64,000 bases of DNA from the NCBI GenBank assembly GCA_963833675.1, contig CAWHYW010000048.1:49369-113368 (forward strand), in the 5' to 3' direction. Below, in pieces: positions 57,439-64,000 of the stretch. The notes under the pieces were generated by a model, which saw only the letters and a list, made by a program, of their open reading frames with translations, had not been told where the DNA came from and did no database searches. This stretch comes from DASQDN01 sp963833675 (GTDB taxonomy: Bacteria > Acidobacteriota > Terriglobia > Bryobacterales > Bryobacteraceae). The position numbers were made by a program, and so were the translations under genes. Position 1 is the stretch's first letter; the number at the start of each line of letters is the position of its first letter.

Positions 57439-57728
57439 GCTGGTATCTTCTCCTGTCCGCAATCCTGTTCGCGCTGGGCGTTGCCGGCTTTCTTTTCCGC
57501 AAGAACATCATTACCGTGTTCATGTCCATCGAACTGATGTTGAATGCGGTTAACTTGAGCTTTGTCGCATTCTCCTATCAGTTCAAGCAAGTGGACGGTC
57601 ATATCTATGCGTTCTTTGTAATGGTTGTTGCCGCCGCGGAAGCCGCCGTCGGACTCGGCATCATCCTGACTGTATTCAAGAATCGCGCGACATTGCATAT
57701 CGATGAAGTGAGCAGTCTGAAAAACTGA
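57408..57728 (+). CDS. nuoK: NADH-quinone oxidoreductase subunit K
   Basis: 106 residues, three helices. The buried glutamates of the proton path are present in MSIELMLNAVNLSFVAF and VVAAAEAAVGLGIILTVF. It overlaps nuoJ by 31 bases and is followed at three bases by nuoL. Confidence 0.95.
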   Translation: MPPIPNSVPLSWYLLLSAILFALGVAGFLFRKNIITVFMSIELMLNAVNLSFVAFSYQFKQVDGHIYAFFVMVVAAAEAAVGLGIILTVFKNRATLHIDEVSSLKN

Positions 57729-57731
57729 CAG

Positions 57732-59597
57732 ATGCAGCATCTTTGGCTGATTCCAACCATTCCCCTCGCCGGCGCGGCGATCAACGGCCTGTTCGGCCGG
57801 CGCATGCCCAAGTCATTGGTCAACGTGGTAGCCATAGGCTCCGTGTTGCTCTCGTTCCTTTGGGTATTGAAAGTTCTCTCGGGCCTCGGCATGTTCGGCC
57901 ACGATGCGCCCGAGCACGCGTATCTGGAGCATTACTTTACCTGGATCCAATCCGGTCCTCTCAACATCGGCCTAGACTTTGCCGTGGATCGGTTGAGCGC
58001 GGTGATGCTACTGGTGGTCACCGGCGTCGGTACGCTAATCCACATTTACGCGATCGGTTACATGTCGCATGAAGGCGGCTATTACAGGTTTTTCTCGTAT
58101 CTGAACCTGTTCATGTTCTTCATGCTGATTCTTGTGCTCGGCGCAAATTACCTTGTGATGTTCGTGGGTTGGGAAGGCGTGGGACTCTGCTCCTACCTTC
58201 TGATCGGCTTCTACTTCCTCGAAAAGTTTGCAACCGACGCCGGCAACAAAGCGTTCATCGTGAACCGTATCGGCGATTTCGGATTCCTGCTGGGGATGTT
58301 TCTCATCTTCATCACTTTCCGCAGTCTCGATTTCGCGACGGTTTTTCCGGCCGCAAAAGGCATGCCGCATGATACCGGCGCGGGGATCTTCACGGCGATC
58401 TGCCTTCTGCTGTTCATCGGCGCAACCGGCAAATCCGCTCAAATTCCACTCTATGTTTGGCTGCCCGACGCAATGGCGGGTCCGACCCCGGTATCGGCTC
58501 TGATCCACGCCGCGACGATGGTAACGGCCGGCGTATATATGGTCTGCCGCTCAGCGGAGTTGTTCGTTCATTCCGATATCGCGATGAACGTCGTTGCCAT
58601 TATCGGTCTCGCGACCGCAGTGATGGCCGCAACTATCGGCTTGGTGCAGAACGATATCAAAAAGGTTTACGCGTACTCGACCGTATCGCAGCTTGGCTAT
58701 ATGTTTCTTGCTTGCGGTGTCGGCGCGTTTTCGTTCGGCATCTTCCACGTCGTTACACACGCGTTCTTCAAAGCTCTTCTTTTCCTCGGAGCCGGCTCCG
58801 TCATTCACGCGTTGAGCGGCGAGCAGGACCTGCAGAATATGGGCGGACTGAGAAAGGAAACGCCGGTCACCTTCGTCGTCTTAATGTGCGCGGCTCTCGC
58901 GATCTCCGGCTTTCCATTTACTTCCGGCTACTTCTCGAAGGATGCGATTCTCGAAGCCGCGTATCATCGCCACCCAATCTTCTATTGGATTGGTGTGATC
59001 ACAGCCGGCATGACGGCTTTCTACGTTTTCCGCTCGATCTTCCTCGCCTTCTTCGGCAAATATCGAGGGCATCATCATCCGCATGAGTCTCCCCTGATCA
59101 TGACTGGCCCGCTGATGGTGCTTGCAGTGCTCTCGCTCGCCGGCGGATTCCTACCCATCCCGCATTTCCTGGAGCCGATGTTCCCGCATCATGAGGAGGG
59201 AGAAGCCGGCATGTTGGGTATCATCGCGACGGCCGTTGGTTTGGGCGGTATCCTGCTCGCCTACATCTTCTACGTGGTAAAGCCCGCGCTCGCGGATTCG
59301 ATGGCGACGACGTTCAGCGGTCCCTATCGCTGGCTCTCCAACAAGTATTTTGTCGATGAGGGCTACGACGCCATGGTGGTGGACCCGGTGGTGCAGGGTT
59401 CGAGGTCGGTGCTCTGGCGCGGCATGGATGCCGGAGTGATTGACGGCATTGTGAACGGTATCGGCAAGCGGGCAAAGAATATCGGAGGCGGATTGAGGAT
59501 GCTTCAATCCGGCTATATACGAAGCTATGCAGCGTGGGTCGTGCTCGGTTCGCTCCTCGTAATCATCGCCATGGGCCTGATGGGAGGCGCTCGATGA
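57732..59597 (+). CDS. nuoL: NADH-quinone oxidoreductase subunit L
   Basis: A 621-residue antiporter-like subunit that drives proton pumping and supplies the long lateral helix. MFVGWEGVGLCSYLLIGFYF holds the key Glu, KSAQIPLYVWLPDAMAGPTP and VSALIHAATMVTAGVYMV the Lys/His path, and FSKDAILEAAY the later Lys. A His-rich loop (GKYRGHHHPHESP) is normal for the family. Complete and unbroken. It overlaps nuoM by four bases. Confidence 0.97.
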   Translation: MQHLWLIPTIPLAGAAINGLFGRRMPKSLVNVVAIGSVLLSFLWVLKVLSGLGMFGHDAPEHAYLEHYFTWIQSGPLNIGLDFAVDRLSAVMLLVVTGVGTLIHIYAIGYMSHEGGYYRFFSYLNLFMFFMLILVLGANYLVMFVGWEGVGLCSYLLIGFYFLEKFATDAGNKAFIVNRIGDFGFLLGMFLIFITFRSLDFATVFPAAKGMPHDTGAGIFTAICLLLFIGATGKSAQIPLYVWLPDAMAGPTPVSALIHAATMVTAGVYMVCRSAELFVHSDIAMNVVAIIGLATAVMAATIGLVQNDIKKVYAYSTVSQLGYMFLACGVGAFSFGIFHVVTHAFFKALLFLGAGSVIHALSGEQDLQNMGGLRKETPVTFVVLMCAALAISGFPFTSGYFSKDAILEAAYHRHPIFYWIGVITAGMTAFYVFRSIFLAFFGKYRGHHHPHESPLIMTGPLMVLAVLSLAGGFLPIPHFLEPMFPHHEEGEAGMLGIIATAVGLGGILLAYIFYVVKPALADSMATTFSGPYRWLSNKYFVDEGYDAMVVDPVVQGSRSVLWRGMDAGVIDGIVNGIGKRAKNIGGGLRMLQSGYIRSYAAWVVLGSLLVIIAMGLMGGAR

Positions 59598-61232
59598 ACC
59601 TGCTTGACCTCGTCATCTTCGCTCCGGCCATCGGCTTCCTGCTCGTCCTGTTTCTGCCTAAAGACAACGCAGACACGATAAAGCGCGCAACACTCATCAT
59701 CTCGGTCCTGATCTTTCTCGTCTCGCTCCTGCTGATTCCAGGCGTACTCGCGAACCCCGGCCAAATGTCTTATGTGTCCGACGGGCAATGGATCAAGTAT
59801 CCAAACATTCGTTATCACGTCGGCATCGATGGGGTCAGCTTGTGGTTGATTATCCTCACGACCTTCCTGACTCCGATCGCGACCCTGATTTCCTGGCGTC
59901 ACATCGATCAGAGGCAAAAGCTCTTCTACGCGTTCCTTCTGCTCCTGGAGTTCGGAGTTATTGGCGTATTCGGAGCGCTCGATCTTTTCCTGTTCTACGT
60001 GTTCTGGGAAGTTTCCCTCGTCCCGATGTACTTCCTGATCGGCATCTGGGGACATGAGCGGCGCATCTACGCGGCCGTGAAGTTCTTCTTGTATACGATG
60101 GCGGGATCGGTGCTGATGCTGGCAGCGATCATCTATCTTTACAATCGCACCGGTACATTCGACTTCCCCACGCTGGTCAATCTGATTCAAAGCGGCCGGC
60201 TGATGCTCGGTCATACCGAGCAGACGCTGCTCTTCCTCGCGTTCTTCATTGCTTTCGCGATTAAAGTTCCACTGTTCCCGCTGCACACCTGGTTACCGGA
60301 CGCCCACGTAGAAGCGCCAACCGCGGGCTCCGTGATGTTGGCCAGCGTGATGCTGAAAATGGGCACTTACGGTATCCTGCGTTTCTGCCTTTCGATGTTC
60401 CCGAACGCCGCGCGTGAGAACGCCGATTGGATAGCCGTGCTCTCGATAATCGGGATCGTTTACGGCGCGCTCGTCGCGATGGTGCAGCCAAACATCAAGA
60501 AGTTGGTGGCCTACTCTTCCGTGAGCCATCTCGGATTCGTCGTCTTGGGTCTCTTCTCGTTTAACCAGATGGCTTGGGACGGCGCAGTATACGTCATGTT
60601 GGCGCACGGCGTGTCTACCGGCGCGCTCTTCATGCTGGTGGGCTATCTCTACGAACGTCGCCACTCTCTTGCGATCAAGGATTTCGGCGGTGTCGCGACT
60701 CCGGCTCCATGGCTATCGACAGTCTTTCTAGTTACCACGCTGGCGAGCATCGGCCTGCCCACCTTAAGCAACTTCATCGGTGAGTTCCTGGTTTTACAAG
60801 GCGCCGCCACCGCGAAGTTCCAATGGGCAGTGTTCGCCGCCGTAGGCGTGATTCTCTCCGCGTGTTATATGCTCTGGCTGTATCAGCGCACTTTCCTCGG
60901 ACGCGCTCCTGGAATGGCCGAAACGGCGGGGCACGGGCATGGCGGCCATGGCTCACGATCCCGATACGGCTGCTCAGGCCGATGAGCACGTGTCTCACGA
61001 ACATTCCGGCCAGGACATGCCGGACATGGTCGGCCGCGAGTGGGCCGCCATTCTGCCGATGATCATTCTCATGATCTGGATGGGCGTTGCTCCCCAGACG
61101 TTCCTTCCCTCGATCGGCGCTTCCAATTCCGCAATGCTTGCGATTACGAAAGGCCGCCTGGAACAGCAAGTGAATCTCGTCCCGAACGGCGCGATGTCTC
61201 AGCTTGCTCAGGAGACCGCCCATGCCAAATAA
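59594..61232 (+). CDS. nuoM: NADH-quinone oxidoreductase subunit M (frameshift near the end)
   Basis: About 545 residues, antiporter-like. Starts MNLLDLVIFAPAIGFLLVLF at ATG 59594. FWEVSLVPMYFLIGIWG holds the key Glu and LHTWLPDAHVEAPTAGSVML the Lys path. A shift near 60945, in a His/Gly-rich loop (GHGHGGHG), leads to the frame ending NGAMSQLAQETAHAK. The end overlaps nuoN by 11 bases. Confidence 0.94.
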
Positions 61233-62697
61233 CTTCATTCCGTCGGCCGCTGAGTACATCAGAATTCTGCCTGAGATCATCCTCTCGATCATCGCCACAT
61301 GGATCATGGTGATGGAAGGATTGCGAGACGAGTCGCGCACGGATTCCGGCAGTTTGGCTCCGGCAGTCTCTTTGCTCGGTCTGATTGCCGCGCTCGGCGC
61401 TACCTTCGTGGCCAATGCGCAGCCCGGCGCAGCGTTCCAGCAAATGATCATCGTCGACGGCTTCGCGACCTTCTTCCGTGCCCTCGTAATTATCGTCGCG
61501 ATCCTTGCGATTCTCTGTTCCGGCCAGTACCTCCGCCGAGAACGGTCGCATGGCGGCGAGTACTACGCGCTGATTCTGTTCTCCGTCGCTGGTCAGGGCA
61601 TCATGGCCACTGTCGAACGAGCTGATCATGATGTTCATCGGCCTCGAGATTTCGTCGATCGCGACCTATATCCTCGCCGGCTATCTCCGAGACGACAAGC
61701 GAAACAATGAATCGGCTCTGAAGTACTTCCTGCTCGGCTCTTTCGCCACCGCGTTCCTTCTCTACGGCGTCGCCTGGATCTACGGCATCACTGGCTCAAC
61801 AAACCTCGTCGAGATCCGGCGCGTCTTAAGCACTGGCCAGGTAAACTCGATGTCGCTGGTCGGAGTTTCCGCAGCCTTGATGTTTGTCGGGTTCGCGTTC
61901 AAGATCTCGGCCGCTCCCTTCCAGGTTTGGGCTCCGGACGTCTATCAAGGCGCTCCGGCTCCGGTCGCAGCATTCATGTCCGTCCGGACCGAAAGCAGCC
62001 GCGTTCGCGATTTTCATCCGCGTCTATATGACCGCCTTCGAACCGATCGCGAGCCGGTGGGAAGGCATCGTTTGGGTCTGCGCGCTCCTGACAATGATCG
62101 TCGGCAACTTCGCCGCGCTATCGCAGAACAACATCAAGCGCCTTCTCGCCTACAGCTCGATCGCTCACGCCGGCTACGTGCTTGTCGCGGTAGCAGCGCA
62201 TAGCCAGATCGGCACGCAGGCGGCGATGTTCTATCTTGCGTCGTATGCCTTCATGCAGATCGGAGCATTCGCCGTAGTCACCCACTTCGCTCGTCAGGGT
62301 GAGCGATATCTCGAGATCGACCAGATGGCCGGCCTCGCCTACCGCCAGCCGATGACAGCCGCCATGATGGTGATCTTCCTGCTGTCGTTGATCGGTGTGC
62401 CTCTTACCGGCGGGCTTCTTCGGCAAGTTTTACGTCTTTAAAGCGGCGCTCGATGCCAATCTGGTTTGGTTAACCGTGCTCGGACTGCTGAACAGCGCGG
62501 TCGCGGCCTACTACTATCTCCGGATCATCGTAGTAATGTACATGCACGAGCCGTCTCCGTCGAGCGATGGCCTCCAGCCGCTGAGCGCCGGACTGAAAAC
62601 CGCATTACTCGCCTCGGCTGTCGCCACGGTTGCTTTGGGCATCTTCCCGTCCCTGGTCCTGGACTTCGCCGGCAAATCCGCTACGCTTGTGAAGTAG
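61222..62697 (+). CDS. nuoN: NADH-quinone oxidoreductase subunit N (three frameshifts)
   Basis: About 490 residues, antiporter-like. Pieces in order: AEYIRILPEIILSIIATWIM; LIMMFIGLEISSIATYILAG with the key Glu; KISAAPFQVWAPDVYQGAPA; LAYSSIAHAGYVLVAVAAHS; LTGGFFGKFYVFKAALDANL, then the last helices. Frames change near 61610, 61985 and 62405. The TAG stop overlaps the GTG start of the next gene (TAGTG). Confidence 0.92.
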
Positions 62698-63794
62698 TGG
62701 TCAGCCGTCGTCGTTTTAGTGTCGTTGCGTTCGGCGCTGCCGTCGCGGCGTGTCGGATAAAAAAGTCGCCCGGTTTCGACGGCTACGCTTACGTCGCCAA
62801 CGAAGCAGGGAATGCGATTGCCGTCGTCGATCTCTCCGCCTTCGCGGTCGCGCGGCACATCGGGCTCGACGACTCACCCAGCGCGGTAATCGCGCATCCG
62901 AATCAATCGCGAGTCTATGCGCTCGCCCCCAAGTCAGGTACGGTCTACGAGATCGACACGGAAAAGCTCGCGGTGGTCCAACACATCAAAGTCGGACCTG
63001 CGGTGTCGATGCGGATGGCCGACGATGACCTTTGGGTACTGACACATCGCGGTCTGGCTCAAATCCCGCTCGAGTCTTTTCGCCAGGCCGCAGCTATCTC
63101 ATTAGCATTCGATGCCTACGATTTCGACGTCGCCAATCATCACGCGATTGTGAGCTACGGCCCAGCAGGCAGCGTATCGGTTGCCGACCTCACCGCGCGC
63201 TCGATAAGCTCTCCCGTGAAGGTCAGCGATGCTATCGGAGTTGCCAGATTCCGGCACGACGGCCAGAGTCTGCTGATCGCCGACACTTCCTCCCGTCAGC
63301 TTTGCGTCATGGACGACCACGCCAAAGTTGTCGTAAAGCTTCCGCTAGCCGTTCGGCCGGACAATTTATGTTTCAACCAGGACGGCGGCCAACTTTTCAT
63401 TACAGGAGAAGGGCAGGACGCCGTGGTCGTAATCTTTCCGTATTACGTGCCTCAGGTAGCCGAAACCGTTCTTGCCGGCCATGCTCCGGGCGCAATGGCG
63501 GCATCGTCAACACACCTGTTTCTCGCGAACTCCAAGGCAGGCGACGTAACCATCCTCAATATTGAGCGAAGGAAAATCGTCGCTGTAACTGCAGTCGGAG
63601 AAGAACCGGGCTTCATCACCGTCACGCCGGACGACAACTACGCCCTGGTGCTCAACCGGAAGTCCGGCGATATGGCCGTGATCCGAACCGCCGCGCTCGC
63701 CACAGACGAAGTCTTCAAACGCAAGTCAGCCCCACTGTTCACGATGATTCCGGTGGGCTCGCAACCCGTGAGCGCAGCCGTCAAAGCCGTGTAA
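62697..63794 (+). CDS. Exported YVTN/YncE-type beta-propeller protein
   Basis: A 366-residue protein starting at GTG 62697 on the nuoN stop codon. The N-terminus VVSRRRFSVVAFGAAVAACR reads as a Tat-type or lipoprotein signal (AVAAC lipobox-like). The rest is seven or so repeats of a short blade with the pattern xYVANxxxNxIxVVDLxxxxV (GYAYVANEAGNAIAVVDLSA; FLANSKAGDVTILNIERRKI; ALVLNRKSGDMAVIRTAALA). Such propellers are scaffolds or cofactor-dependent enzymes. Translational coupling to complex I hints at a role in respiration, but this is inference. Confidence 0.82.
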   Translation: MVSRRRFSVVAFGAAVAACRIKKSPGFDGYAYVANEAGNAIAVVDLSAFAVARHIGLDDSPSAVIAHPNQSRVYALAPKSGTVYEIDTEKLAVVQHIKVGPAVSMRMADDDLWVLTHRGLAQIPLESFRQAAAISLAFDAYDFDVANHHAIVSYGPAGSVSVADLTARSISSPVKVSDAIGVARFRHDGQSLLIADTSSRQLCVMDDHAKVVVKLPLAVRPDNLCFNQDGGQLFITGEGQDAVVVIFPYYVPQVAETVLAGHAPGAMAASSTHLFLANSKAGDVTILNIERRKIVAVTAVGEEPGFITVTPDDNYALVLNRKSGDMAVIRTAALATDEVFKRKSAPLFTMIPVGSQPVSAAVKAV

Positions 63795-63890
63795 TAAACA
63801 GTTGATCCCGCCTTGGGAAGCCACGTGTACGGAGAATGCGGACCGTGGTCGCTGAGAAGTGTCAAGCACTCTTATCTGCAGTTCGAACAG

Positions 63891-63907
63891 CGCGCGTATA
63901 TGCGCGC
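63891..63907. other. 17-base alternating purine-pyrimidine tract
   Basis: CGCGCGTATATGCGCGC, strictly alternating and largely self-complementary, lies between two convergent genes. It could form a hairpin or left-handed DNA; a terminator role for either gene is possible but no T run follows. Confidence 0.35.
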
Positions 63908-63918
63908 CGCTAACGCTA

Positions 63919-64000
63919 CTAGCCCTCCACCGGAAATCCCGAGGCCGTATACGCGCGCCAACCACCATCAAGCGAGATGGCATTTTTATGAGCAATCTGG
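63919..64000 (-). CDS. C-terminal end of a rhodanese-domain protein (cut by window edge)
   Basis: The minus-strand frame from the window edge ends ISLDGGWRAYTASGFPVEG before TAG at 63919-63921. The L-x-GG-W-x-A-(x3)-G-(FY)-PVE pattern is the typical last helix and strand of rhodanese-like sulfurtransferase domains. The catalytic Cys lies outside the window, so activity cannot be judged. It is convergent with the beta-propeller gene. Confidence 0.65.
   Translation of the reverse strand, partial: QIAHKNAISLDGGWRAYTASGFPVEG

Noticed and set aside
1..64000. CRISPR array, prophage, insertion sequence or integrative element
   Set aside because: No direct-repeat array with spacers, no transposase, integrase or capsid-type protein could be seen on either strand.

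Overview
The window looks like a chromosomal segment from an Acidobacteriota bacterium of the Solibacter/Bryobacter type. The evidence is a cyclophilin carrying the Solibacter-type C-terminal domain (TIGR03437-like), a large TonB-dependent receptor with an N-terminal carboxypeptidase-regulatory-like domain, a Tat-exported Gfo/Idh/MocA oxidoreductase and sulfatase, a small protein of the 'NAxxSTGPxxxxGKAxxxxNAxxHGL' type, and vitamin-B12-dependent ribonucleotide reductase. G+C is moderate to high and gene density is high. I saw no transposase, integrase, phage gene, CRISPR array or rRNA gene. This assignment is inference from gene content; no database was searched.

Layout. 1-4.1 kb: a gene end cut by the window edge, a conserved hypothetical protein, an MFS nucleoside-type transporter and a secreted cyclophilin. 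4.1-8.8 kb (+): glycosyltransferase, lpdA (E3), lipB and a 2-oxo acid dehydrogenase E2, a lipoate-centred cluster with overlapping ends. 8.8-19.5 kb (-): a zinc-dependent phospholipase C-like protein, etfA/etfB, and a heavy-metal efflux operon transcribed as outer-membrane factor, adaptor, CzcA/CusA pump, response regulator, sensor kinase. 19.5-23 kb: a vapBC-like toxin-antitoxin pair, tRNA-Phe, and a badly broken class I fumarase plus HlyD-type adaptor. 23-30 kb: a zinc-ribbon protein, a two-component pair, a hypothetical protein, cytochrome c', the Gfo/Idh/MocA oxidoreductase and a polytopic membrane protein. 30-35 kb: nrdJ behind an NrdR-like operator, rmuC and a BON protein, with two clear intrinsic terminators. 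35-42.6 kb: TonB-dependent receptor, DHDPS-like aldolase, sulfatase, nitronate monooxygenase and GYD protein. 42.6-49.5 kb: ALDH7-type dehydrogenase, radical SAM protein, amidohydrolase, class II DAHP synthase, serine hydrolase and thiS. 49.5-63.8 kb (+): a respiratory complex I operon in the order nuoA-C-D-E-F-G-H-J-K-L-M-N, followed without a gap by a beta-propeller protein. The last bases hold the 3' end of a rhodanese-type gene on the minus strand.

Two observations stand out. First, the nuo operon has no nuoB and no nuoI: nuoA is followed 10 bases later by nuoC, and nuoH one base later by nuoJ, so the cluster-N2 and N6 subunits must be encoded elsewhere. Second, about twenty conserved, mostly essential genes are interrupted by single-base frameshifts, often in short homopolymers. 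The simplest reading is uncorrected sequencing or assembly indels. Coordinates of frameshifted genes below therefore span the whole gene, not a single open frame.
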